In this document: one piece after another, positions 32,955 through 42,645 of the stretch
How positions within the stretch are numbered: position 1 is the first letter of the stretch
How the letters are laid out: every line of letters begins with the position of its first letter
Source: Selaginella moellendorffii
Lineage: Eukaryota; Streptophyta; Lycopodiopsida; Selaginellales; Selaginellaceae
Assembly (NCBI RefSeq): GCF_000143415.4
Contig: NW_003314261.1
Location: 5,520,199-5,584,198 of the forward strand
Length of the DNA: 64,000 nucleotides
Reading direction: 5' to 3'
The notes under the pieces: model-generated
The model's input: the letters and a program-made list of their open reading frames with translations, nothing else
The model's database searches: none
What the model was told of the DNA's origin: nothing
Program-made: the position numbers and the translations under genes

Positions 32955-33950
32955 CTAATAGCCAAACCAGCTCGCGACCCACAAGACAAGGGGACCTAAC
33001 AAGAGTGAGAAGAACTTCGCGAAGAAAGGAAATGCAGGGAACGCTAGAGTACCTAGCATGAACCAGTTGAAGCTGAGCAAGGCGACGGCATCAAAGCCGA
33101 ACCTGGATTGCAATTTGGAGAAGAATTGAAAGACGTTAGAGAGGGACATGCCAACCACCATGAACAAGGCAACCACCAGAGGCATACACGGGTCCTCGGC
33201 CTCCCATGCAATGAAACCCACGAGCAAAGAAAGCACGGCACTGAAAATGCTGGATCCCAACGCCACACCCCTCCCCTCCATGATCATGCTGTCATCAAAA
33301 ACTCCACTTGGCTTACTAGAGTTTTGCTGGTTTTGATGCTGCGTGTGTTGCTGCTGCTGCTGGTGATGGTGGTGGTGATCCTTTGTAGAAAACCTGGCCC
33401 TCGCTTTGGACTTCCTCTCCTCCTCCAGCTCTCTCAGCTTCACGTTTTGAGACTCTAGTTCCTGGACCTGCGCATTGATTCAGTTAATCACGTAATTAGA
33501 TTGTGGAAAAATAAGTTTTTCCTCTTACCCGGGCCTTGAGCAGCTTGAGCCGGTCTATGGATTTCTCCCACTCGCCTACAGCCTGATCAAGCGACTCCTT
33601 GATACGCTTCCGGTCCCTTGCAGTGACTTCCAGCCTCCTCTCCAAGTCGCCTTTCTTCTCGCTCACTTCCTCATAGTGCTGCTGTAGCTCTCGAAGCTGC
33701 GCCTCAAGCTGATCAAGCCAAGAACATTAGTGCCACAGAAAGAGAGGAAGAAAGGGAGAGAACTTACTAGCTTCTCCCTCCTTGCGGCGTTCAAAAACCG
33801 AAAGGGAGAGGTGATAATCCCCACCACAAGGGTGAGGAAAATGCTCCATGCCGTAAAGTAGAGATGGAGCGAGAACCAAAAGATCTTCCGCCACGGCCGT
33901 GTTGTGCTGTCAAGAATGGAAGTTACCAGAGAGACGACCAGCCCGATCAT
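32955..33950 (-). CDS. Unknown membrane protein with coiled coil and C-terminal spans
   Basis: Three exons (33768-33950, 33529-33708, 32955-33467) encode 291 residues. The N-terminal 60 residues hold one or two hydrophobic segments (IFWFSLHLYFTAWSIFLTLV). Next is a coiled coil of about 75 residues (LEAQLRELQQHYEEVSEKK...LKLLKARVQELES), then a His/Gln-rich linker (HHHHHQQQQQHTQHQNQQN). The C-terminus has four hydrophobic segments ending in LVLWVASWFGY. There is no signal or catalytic motif. The layout suggests an endomembrane or organelle structural protein. I think similar proteins exist across land plants, but do not know a name. The start was chosen at the first ATG of the open frame. Confidence 0.75.
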
Positions 33951-34200
33951 TGTTTCTCTGCCTCTGCCTTCCTTGGCACCTTTTCCTCAATCCAAACTCA
34001 TCCTGCCAAACAGTGCCAAATACCCATCAGAGCAAACGAGAGAAACGCATAGGGCTTGCGGAGCGAGCAGCTAAGCGAGTCCCTGGAATATTCTCGGAGC
34101 CGATGCGTTCCACTTGGCACGCTCTGCATGTTGAAAGTTTCAACTTCGAGATAAGAAGTGAAAGAATATAAAAAAGAACAACAGTACCAGAGGAGGCGAT

Positions 34201-35204
34201 CTAGATGAATAAGGTGGCGATCACCGCGACGAGCATGGAAGCGAGGATCAGCGAGGCCACCGGACGCAAACTTCCAGCTCCACCGCTGCAAGCCTCCCCA
34301 GTCCCGCTGAAGCAACCGGTCTTTTGGTACTTGGCCTTGGAATCCGAGAACGAGAAGCTCGACTTTGGCGTCCCATTGCTGAGGAGGACGCACCAAAAGT
34401 ATGGAGCGCCGCCCTCGTAGCCGCTGATCCCGACTCCAAACTCAGTGTGGTTTGAGCTTTGGAGCGTCGCCAGCGTGCTGGACTCTTTGAAGAGAAGGCT
34501 GGAGAAGGCGTAGCGAGCGTCGCGGTACTCGGTCTCGCAGGCGAGGATGGTTCCAGTGATGTCGGCCACCGAAGATGGATCCACTCCGCAGTTGTCTGCG
34601 AGCGTTGTCTTGAAAGAGGCCTCTGGTGGACGCTGGCCGTTTGGGCCGACGTCGCTGCATTGGCCTTGGTATGCCTGGATGTACTGCAAGGCCACGCAGC
34701 CAAGTCCCGGATTGTTGTAGAGAGTTGGGAGATTGGCGGCGGTGAGGTTGCGATTGATCTCACGGGCCAATGCATCAGCAGGATCTGGAAAAAAAAAACA
34801 AAGAAGCACACGATTCTTGCCTTAGATAACTGAGAGTTATTGAAAGAACAAACATCTAGAAAACCCGGCTTTAGAAACGGAAAATGTAAACTCGGTCGAC
34901 CAGCGAGAAACTCTATGCGAGAAACTCCAACGAGGAAATGTAGATTCCCCGATGCGTCGATCCAACATTCACAGAGACTCTACCAGGCAATCGAGAGAAA
35001 CTTATGATTTAAGAATCTAGCAAGAATTCTCCCTCCCAACGCTGGAAATAAAACATCTCGAATGTTAATCGCCCAATCTGGAACCTCGCCACGACCTACA
35101 TTGCCTGGATCTACGACCTAGGGATGCTTACTCTTAACGGATTTGCCGATCGCCGTGGCCGCCACAGCCGCGAGGAGCACAAGAAGCCGCATTGCCACCG
35201 CCAT
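34201..35204 (-). CDS. GPI-anchored protein, At5g19250/At3g06035-like
   Basis: Two exons (35132-35204, 34201-34784) encode 218 residues. A signal peptide (MAVAMRLLVLLAAVAATAIG) is followed by a Cys-containing extracellular domain: LPTLYNNPGLGCVALQYI, ADNCGVDPSSVADITGTILA and APYFWCVLLSNG. The C-terminus is a GPI signal: small residues (SGGAGS) then the hydrophobic tail LILASMLVAVIATLFI. This matches the uncharacterised plant GPI-anchored family with a CAP-like fold pattern (xxNPGLxCxA...). Role unknown; cell-surface location is well supported. The exon junction falls inside the codon after VK. Confidence 0.85.
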
Positions 35205-35503
35205 GATATTTAGCCCTAGAAAATGAGAAATCTATTTTGCCCCTTAAACTGCTTCAAACTAGATTGTCCCTCTGCAAATCTTGATATTGTTCGTTGGCCT
35301 GTGGGCTCCATCTTGATGACATGAGCTTGATGGTCGGAATCAGCAAGGTGTCAAGGAGCAACAGCACTACGGTCAAAGAAGAAGGCATCTATAGCTTTCA
35401 ATCTCTAGAAGGTGCATTGCACTTTTTTGCTTGGACGAACGTTAGGATGGATTAGATTCTGAGAATTTAATTAGGTACTTTTTGTGCTTGGTTTAGAAAC
35501 AAG

Positions 35504-35529
35504 TGAGAGAGAGAGAGAGAGAGAGAGAG
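35504..35529. repeat. (GA)13 microsatellite
   Basis: Uninterrupted GA dinucleotide run of about 26 bases. Confidence 0.9.
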
Positions 35530-38500
35530 TAATTTGGTCCTGAACCATGAATTTTTTGAATTGCTTCAACTATAGTCTCTTTGAGAACTTTCTTTCTACC
35601 ACTCTACCACATGATGAAGTGGATGGATCGATCCAGAAAACCTGTAAACTGAGACGCTCTCGCCATCTAGACATCTCCTTCCAACTTCCTGGGCTAGAGG
35701 ATCCGGTTCACAGTTCATGCGGCTTCATATCCCTGCATGAGTCACGCAAGTAATGGTTTTCTTTCAGTGGGCAGAAACTCTGGCTGCACAACATTGCAGT
35801 AATCACCATTAAGCTATCATCCCAGAAGCTGTACGGGCTTGCAATTGCCACCAACTCATACTGCTGGTTCACACTGCAAAATTCAGTGAGATTTACATCC
35901 TCTCTTCCTAGAAAATTTGTATTCTTCATTGTTGGCTTGGTGCCTGCAGCAGTCCTTGAAAGGTGGTGAGTCATTTTGTATATTTTTCCTCAATTCATGT
36001 GGCAGGGAAAAAAGGTCAGTTCGTTGTCCCTATTTCTTTTAGGAAACTGTACCATACATGAAGTATACTCCCCAGCATTCAAATCAGACCAGATTACTCT
36101 CAAATCGGTACAAAGTAAAATGGCAATTTAATTCAGGGATAGGGCAAAGCAAAAAATCTGGTAATTGTGCTCCCTTAAGAAAAAGACATGGAACATGGAA
36201 CTCCAATCAATGGTGGCCTAACGATCCTAAGCGATGCCAGCCTTAGGAGGTGCCGATTCCACCACTGGCGTGTGAATTTGCAAGGAAGTCTGAATTTTCT
36301 GTTGCAATGTCCTAACACATAATGCAAGAGAAAACGCAGAGCATAATTTGAAGAAGAAGAATATATACAATTTAAAAAGTAGCAAATATAACAACACCAA
36401 AGTAGCCTTCACAGTGTAGTACACTTATTGACTTTTGATAAGATTTTCTTAAAATTCATAGAAAAAATTCATTTGAAATAACAGGTCAAAGTTTTACTAA
36501 AATGTATATATTTAAATAAAAAATAAGTATTTACTTATAAATTTTTGAAAGATTTAACTAAAAAATAATATAAATTTGCTAGGCAAGCACTTGGTTTAAA
36601 TGTTTCTCATTGTTTGAATCATAAATAATGCTATCATATGGCATTTGTATGTATCAATAAATTATCTAGAAAGGCTTATGCAACCCAAACTCTTCAATAT
36701 ACACTCCTTATGATGCTTCTCATATTCAACCAAGGATGCAAGTAGTCTTGACATAGCAGGTTGCAAGTTGTGCATGCATGGAGACCAAGGCTAAAACTCC
36801 AAAACATATACAAAAGAATCAATCATGCTTTACCCTTCGCTCACTCATTGCTACAAGTTTGCTGACAAGTCCCTAAGAACTAGAGTGAAACCACATACCC
36901 ATTCAAAATGGATATATAAGATTTGCTAGAAAGATTTTCATTCCTCAAAGCCTTCTAATTTTTCATTTATCATCAATTGAAATGTTACAAGTGCCTTTAT
37001 CAATCCAAATAATATCATTGTAAATTCATACAAACTTTTTGGAGCTCAAAAAATTGTCTTTGCCGCAGCAACAAGATCTACAGGTATTTGCCAATACCCT
37101 GGAGCCCTAAAAATGATTTGTCAGTTTGTAAAACACTTAACCCCATCTGATTTCGGAACAAGATATGACTCAATAACATATAAATACATGACTTGTAAAT
37201 GACTCCTAAGTCAAAAGATCTACAGTATAGTACTATTTTAATTGGACACAAGACTATGCTAAATGCGTATAATAGACTTAGTTTAATTAGTGGGATCAAA
37301 GAGCTTTGGGAAATGAGCTCTAGATTTTCATCCCATTCTACAAGAGAGGGCTTAAAAGGTGAAAGAAGAAAATCTTAAATAATAATCTTTGAGTTTTGGC
37401 AAATATAATTAATAGCAACAAAGGAAGGATGTCTTGGAATAGTGAGTAGGTTCTTTTCAAAGTCATAATAAACTCTAATAATACACAACCAATTGACACC
37501 CAAAATGATATCATAAACTTGATTAGGCATCACTTCTAATGGAAGAGTGTGCTTATATTCCCCAAGTTTCAGAGGCACATATGCCATAGACAACAATCAG
37601 GTGGAAAACTTTTTATTATAAAAAATGGGACTTCTTGTCATATCAGTGTCATAAATAACCCTAGAGAAAACATATATAAATTTTCAAATCCTTATAAGAA
37701 ATAATACACCTCTCTTTATTCACAATAATAAGACATATTTTACTATCTATGCATGTTAGAAGAAAGGCAAGATGTGTATAAATCCTCCTCTTACCTTTAG
37801 ATACATCCATTAGTTTTCCAAATGATTAACAGAAAGCATTTCACTACTATCATAATCTTGAGAGATACAATTGCTTAATGATAGTTCCCTCACTCTACTC
37901 AAGATTGGCACATCCATGTCTATAAGCTTCTCCTTGACTATGTCTGTGCTCATGACCACAACACCACTATAGCACCAAAATCTCAAGTTGCTATAGTTGA
38001 GATGGGATCAACATCCATAAGAACTGTAAAAACAACTAGGTGAGATATACTTGATGAGAGTGTTAGATATGGCTTTCCTCTACTCTATGAGTAATCACAA
38101 TGGCATCATTAAAGGCAATATCCTTTCACAAAAGCTCTAATAGGACTATAGACATGATAGAACAATCTTAGCTTGATGGGCTTGAACATAATAAGATCCA
38201 CACAAGCTAATCAAGGCCTTGAAATCAATTTGCCTCACCACAATTTTAACATATTATCTACTGAGGCAACTTCATTTACATGGTACCAAAAAGCTTGTAA
38301 AAAACCATGCAAATGAGGAAGAAACTTTTGAAGTTTGGCCATATCATCCTATCCATGATACATGATTATTATCCCAAAATGGTTAATCCATGAGTTATAT
38401 GCAACCCATGATGCAAACATGGGTTGTATCCACTGCATGTATGTGGGGGCACTTAAGCTTCCAACCAAGTGTTGCAACCAACTATTGCATCCCCACTTGG

Positions 38501-38764
38501 TTTTGAGCCAGCTATGCAAACATCAAGGTTAAAAACTGCTCAAGCCCATTAGAAGCCCACATATGTGCCACCAGTTAAAGGACCCCAAGAATAATAAATT
38601 AGGATTACTAGGATACTAGACTAATAGCAAATCTTAGGTTGTATCTGTGTGCTGCATGTATGGTATATATGTATACCAGTCTCATAAATATAAGGAAAAT
38701 ATGGAGAGAATTCTAAAATATTAAGAATAAAACTTGTGATGCAACAATATAAATCCTTTTCAAT
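35530..38764. other. AT-rich repeat-type DNA with Ty3/gypsy debris
   Basis: About 3.2 kb without an intact gene. At 35,560-35,970 codon-like stretches (DISFQLPGLEDPVHSSC, SSQKLYGLAIATNSYCW) may be an old gene fragment. From 36,400 on the DNA is about 70 percent AT. A retropepsin fragment (separate entry) identifies retrotransposon material. Confidence 0.5.
37375..37596 (-). mobile_element. Ty3/gypsy protease fragment
   Basis: Minus-strand frame with PLEVMPNQVYDIILGVNWL and YYDFEKNLLTI. It fits the C-terminal half of a Ty3/gypsy aspartic protease (Y.+ILG.DWL...... +DF....+.+). No intact reverse transcriptase is joined to it. Confidence 0.55.
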
Positions 38765-39046
38765 TTAATTGAATATTGCCATTATTAACAAAGTAAGGTC
38801 CCCAAGAAGAACCCATTCCGGTGCCCTCACTTCCTTCGATCCTAGCGTGGATTCATTCGCGGTGTTGGGTTTGAATCCCATCCATCGGATTAAAGCGCTA
38901 GAAGATATTTCATCGCAACCGACGGTGGCGATGGGGCGCGCATTTGGAAATATCTCCCCAAGAACCCTAAATCGCCGCCATAGCCAATATATCTTATCCA
39001 AGCGGCAGGGTTTTGGGGTTTTGGCGAGGGCGCGATCGATCCGGCC

Positions 39047-40252
39047 ATGGCGCTGATGCAGCAGCTCTCCTCTCCCAGGTACAGCGGGAATGTAGATTGG
39101 AGCAGCAGCGGCGGCGCATTGCCCAGTGCTGCACTCCCAGGAAGCTGCTGCCGATTGCCACCAGCGTTCTACGGCAGCGTAATCCGCGCGGCCAGAGCGG
39201 CGCCGCCGCGGGGCGCGACGAGAATCATGGCGTCGGCGGCGGAGGCTGCCGAGGCCAAGCCCCGGCGGGCCGCCAAGGACGTCAAGATCACCTGGGGCGT
39301 CCACAACGGCAAGACGCTGGGGATGCTCTCGGACGACTACCTCAACTGGCTCGTCAACACCGTCAAGGCGGAATGGGGGCGGCTGGCGCAGGAGGTGATC
39401 GACGAGCGCAAGGCAAACCCGAGCTACACGCCCCGCCCGCCGCCGCCGCCCCGCCAGGCGCCGTCCGAGACCTCCACCACCAGCGGCGGCGGCTTCTCGT
39501 TTGGATTCAAGCGCTACGCCAAGGAGAACATCGACTACATCCGGAGCGTGGACATCGAGGCCGGGAGGGACTATCCGGAGTGCTGCGACGAGCCCGAGTT
39601 CCCGAGCAAGGACGACTTCACTCGCTACATCAAGAACGCGGGCGATAACAAGGACTTCAAGGAGGCCCAGAGAGTCCACGCCCGAGTCTACAACAGTGAG
39701 TTCCGGAGGAACCGCTTCCTCGCCAACCTTCTGATCGACATGTACGAGAAGTGTGGCGCGCTGCTCGAGGCCCGCCGCGTCTTCAACTCCGTCAACCAGC
39801 CGGATATCGGGTGCTGGAACCTGATGCTCCGGGCCTACGCCAAGCACGGCGAGCTCGAGGACGCGAGGGAGGTGTTTGATCTCATGCCCAAGCGCGACGC
39901 CATGTCGTGGGAGCTCATCATCCGCGTCTACAACGACAAAGGCAACACCGAGGAGGCGGACCGGCTGCGAGCGCAGTCGGGCTTGCCGGACAGTGACAAG
40001 GGTGGCCGGGTGAGCGTGCCCGAGGTGAAGCCGCAGCTGCTGTGCTTCCACACCGAGAAGATGTCGGTGGCGTTCAACATCAGCACCACCAACCCTGGTA
40101 CGCCGATGTGGTTCGTCAAGAACCTCAGCATCTGCGCCGACTGCCACAAGACGACCAAGGTGATCTCCAAGGTGATCAAGAAGCAGATCACCGTGAGAGA
40201 CGCGACGACGTTCCACCACTTTGAGAATGGAGTGTGTACCTGCGGTGCGTGA
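39047..40252 (+). CDS. Short PPR protein with DYW-like C-terminus
   Basis: One exon of 401 codons. The N-terminal about 60 residues are Ala/Arg/Ser rich, as in an organelle transit peptide. Residues about 75-125 (ITWGVHNGKTLGMLSDDYL...) resemble a DUF3820-like fold (G-x-x-x-G-K-x-L..L..DYL.WL). A Pro-rich linker follows, then about three PPR repeats (NRFLANLLIDMYEKCGALLE, DIGCWNLMLRAYAKHGELED, DAMSWELIIRVYNDKGNTEE). The C-terminal DYW-type deaminase region keeps HTEK (HxE), CADCH and HHFENGVCTCG but ends in GA instead of GDYW. DYW proteins catalyse C-to-U editing in plastids or mitochondria; short ones such as Arabidopsis DYW2/MEF8 act in trans with other PPR proteins. The gene is much more GC-rich than its neighbours. 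Confidence 0.85.
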   Translation: MALMQQLSSPRYSGNVDWSSSGGALPSAALPGSCCRLPPAFYGSVIRAARAAPPRGATRIMASAAEAAEAKPRRAAKDVKITWGVHNGKTLGMLSDDYLNWLVNTVKAEWGRLAQEVIDERKANPSYTPRPPPPPRQAPSETSTTSGGGFSFGFKRYAKENIDYIRSVDIEAGRDYPECCDEPEFPSKDDFTRYIKNAGDNKDFKEAQRVHARVYNSEFRRNRFLANLLIDMYEKCGALLEARRVFNSVNQPDIGCWNLMLRAYAKHGELEDAREVFDLMPKRDAMSWELIIRVYNDKGNTEEADRLRAQSGLPDSDKGGRVSVPEVKPQLLCFHTEKMSVAFNISTTNPGTPMWFVKNLSICADCHKTTKVISKVIKKQITVRDATTFHHFENGVCTCGA

Positions 40253-40364
40253 GAGCAAAAGCTCGAAGATGGTCCATCTCTGTCCATCCATCACGCGACG
40301 AAAACAGCTACTTAGGTGCCGCGACACGGAGTTGAAGAGGATTTTGCGTAGTGTAGTCGATCTG

Positions 40365-40720
40365 GTTGGCCTCTGGAAGTCAAGGTGAAGGTAACGAAAC
40401 AAAAGAGGAACCAGTGTCTCTCCTTACCAATACTTACTAGAGCTATAAGCAGTCTTAGTGTACACTTTGCTGTTCATTGTCCATCTCGCTTGTTATTGTC
40501 AAAAAGATCACAGCTTTGTTCTCTTTGTATTCATCTCTTTCGCCTCAGAAACAAGCTTGAAGATCATACTTCCTTCCGTCACGAGACAAGTATTTGACGA
40601 GAACATTTTGCGAGCTCTATTTCTCTGGAAGCAAAGGTGAATGCAGCAAACAAACAAGAAGATGATCTACAAGAGTTTCTCCTTGCTAGTACTTACTAGC
40701 TATAAGCATGTTAGTGTGAT
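40365..40720. repeat. Direct duplication between PPR-DYW and MIS12 genes
   Basis: The sequence around 40,370-40,480 (CTCTGGAAG, GTCTCTCCTTACCAATACTTACTAGAGCTATAAGC, read in parts) recurs at about 40,625-40,720 (CTCTGGAAGCAAAGGTGAA, CTCCTTGCTAGTACTTACTA then GCTATAAGC). The downstream copy runs into the last exon of the MIS12-like gene. Local tandem duplication, diverged by perhaps 20-25 percent. Confidence 0.5.
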
Positions 40721-40724
40721 ATTG

Positions 40725-41767
40725 TCAAAAGATCTCGTCGAGAAGCTTTGCAAACGCAGCTTTGCTCTTTGTATCCATCTCTTTTGCTTCTGTAAGTGAG
40801 CAGCCTGGTTACGTGCTGCCAAGAGCAATAAACTTACCAAAAGTTTCGTCCTCCGCCTTCTTCATTTGCTCGTGCATCTTTGAAGCCGCTTCTGATATCT
40901 CCGCTGCTACGACGAACACTCGCATTGTAACCAAAAAAGCCACAGTAGAAATAGAGCGGGGAATACCTTGCATGATTGACAGCTTCGTCTTGTCTACCGA
41001 AGAGGCTGCTTCGTTCACAGCATCAATTTTGGCGCGCTTCAGGGACAGCCATGTCTCCAGAGTCTGGCGTTCCCGATTTAGTTTAGAGGTCTCTCTCCTC
41101 ACCTGGCAAAACAATGGTGAGCGCTTTGTAATAACAGTGGAACCGTGGAGAACTTTACCGAGAGGATCCGACTTCTAAGAAGATCCAATTCATTGTCCAG
41201 TTCAGCCTCTCTGGCAATATCGACTGGATCTGGTTGTGGAGTCTCTTCTTCCTTCTCTTCAGCCTGAATGAACCACCTTTGAATCTATTTAGCAACCAGT
41301 TTTGAAAAACAAGCTGACCTGAACGGTTTCTACTATCTCTGGTACATAGAAGCAGTTTGTTTTGCAATACTTCTCCCATCGCAAGAGATTTTTCTCAAGA
41401 GCCATTTGCACCTTTTCGAAAACAGTATCGACCGCCTGAGGCAGAAGCAAAAAATGTTGAGGACGAAACAAGAAAAAAAAATCGCAAAGGAAAAGTTTTA
41501 ACCTCTTTCAACTGAGCTAGTTCTTCGTCCGACGAAATTTGCAGACGCTCGAGAAGGTGGCTGTAACAGGCAAACGATCAAAACCAACCCAGAAGCCACA
41601 AGAGAGCACGAACTACCTTTCCAAGGCATCGAACCCGTCAATGTTGTGGTCATTCAACTGGACACAGAACCTTTGGTCAGGAAAAACACAGGCGGAAGGA
41701 AGTGACTTACTGCTTTGGCCACCTCCACAAAGAATTTTTGCTTATCAAAGTCTCCTTGCAGAGTAGC
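40725..41767 (-). CDS. MIS12-like kinetochore protein (5' exon not found)
   Basis: At least eight minus-strand exons join in frame. They include 41711-41767 (FDKQKFFVEVAKA), 41617-41657 (LNDHNIDGFDALE), then HLLERLQISSDEELAQLKE, VDTVFEKVQMALEKNLLRW, CFYVPEIVE, AELDNELDLLRSRI, ETSKLNRERQTLETWLSLKR, EISEAASKMHEQMKKAEDE and the last exon 40725-40789 ending KLLDEIF. The pattern (FxPQxFINE..N..D....FD, one CF.VPE, then ELD.EL..LR and coiled coil) is that of Mis12/Mtw1, the base of the outer kinetochore MIND complex. The first visible exon is preceded by an in-frame TAG that is the acceptor, so the start codon must lie in an exon I could not identify. It lies just downstream of a microprotein gene on the same strand. 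Confidence 0.65.
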
Positions 41768-41862
41768 CTACAAGAGAAAGTACTCGCTTACAACAAGAAA
41801 AAGGGATCAAGAAGTCACAGGTTTTCTCAACCACAAACACAAACGCATACATTGCAAGCGAA

Positions 41863-42130
41863 CTAAGAAAGAAGCGCACCTAAATGAGTGGAGGTTGGAA
41901 CACGGCGATTTCGAAATAGCATGAACAGCAATGGAAGGATCACACCAACAATCATGATCACGGCTCCCACCAAATAACGCACCACTCCTGGTGGCTCTAG
42001 CTCAGTCTAGAACGAAAAAGAAAAACGAAATCCTTAGAAACTCCCCAATAATTTCACGCTCGACAGTGCAATAGAGGCTAGATCACGAGAATGCAGCGAA
42101 AATTCTTCCGCGCAAGATACTTACACTCAT
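41863..42130 (-). CDS. 49-aa single-span membrane protein, copy 2
   Basis: Two exons: 42125-42130 (ATG AGT) and 41863-42006. The protein reads MS-TELEPPGVVRYL, VGAVIMIVGVILPLLFMLF, RNRRVPTSTHLGALLS. The intron falls after codon 2, as in copy 1 at 29,833. The tail after RRVP differs because of a 14-base deletion relative to copy 1 that changes the frame, so this copy may have lost its native C-terminus. The membrane span and flanks remain almost unchanged. Function unknown. Confidence 0.7.
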
Positions 42131-42323
42131 GCCGGACGGACCGATCTGCCAGCGCCAGCTCCCGAGCTACACGAAGATCTTCTCCTCCTCGCGAAACCCT
42201 AAATCCCATAGAATGCCAGTTTAAACTTTACCCTTGATTTAGGGCTTATGGAAGAATAGAGTGTAAGTTTCTAAGGATTTCGTTTTTCTTTTTCGTTCTA
42301 GACTGAGCTAGAGCCACCAGGAG
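41985..42323. repeat. Exact 58-bp inverted duplication of the microprotein gene
   Basis: Bases 42266-42323 are an exact reverse complement of 41985-42042. The arm covers the end of the intron, the acceptor and the first codons of exon 2 of the microprotein (TELEPPG). The second arm points the other way and runs into unrelated gene debris. Identity over 58 bases implies a recent event. Confidence 0.9.
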
Positions 42324-42369
42324 CGATTCGAAAGGAGCAGGATATCGGCAGCTGCGAGAGATCCTACAC

Positions 42370-42645
42370 GGCGGCGATCCCGCAAAGATTCGAGGAATTT
42401 CGTCGTGGAAGGTTTGGCGCTGCTGTGGAGTTATACACGCTTGCTGCAAGGCTGGCGATGGCGAGGTCCAACAGGTCCGAGGCCTGTTCAGCCTTGACAG
42501 GTATGAGCGGGCTCTCAAAGAGGCAGAGACGGTGCTTGGGCTCGACGGAAGAGCATTCTCAGAGAAGCTAGAGGAACTGCGGCAGTACGAGTTGGGCTTC
42601 TCCTTCCTCGCGTCAACAGGTCCTCGCAGGCGTGTGAGACGCACG
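42370..42645 (+). pseudogene. TPR-protein fragment
   Basis: In two frames: FEEFRRGRFGAAVELYTLAA, then RYERALKEAETVLGLDGRAF. They follow the TPR pattern (...G.F..A...Y..A...., ....Y..AL.DAE..L.LD). The frame change and lack of neighbours mark it as broken. The fragment begins at the inverted microprotein arm. Confidence 0.5.

Noticed and set aside
38765-40402. 545-codon open frame on the minus strand opposite the PPR-DYW gene
   Set aside because: It is a shadow of the very GC-rich coding strand. Its translation is Val/Arg/Leu-rich without motifs, while the plus strand gives PPR and DYW motifs.
41767-41863. Fusion transcript of microprotein copy 2 with the MIS12-like exons
   Set aside because: Joining the microprotein end (CATTTAG/GTGCGC) to the first MIS12 exon gives a stop after a few codons, so no fused protein is supported.
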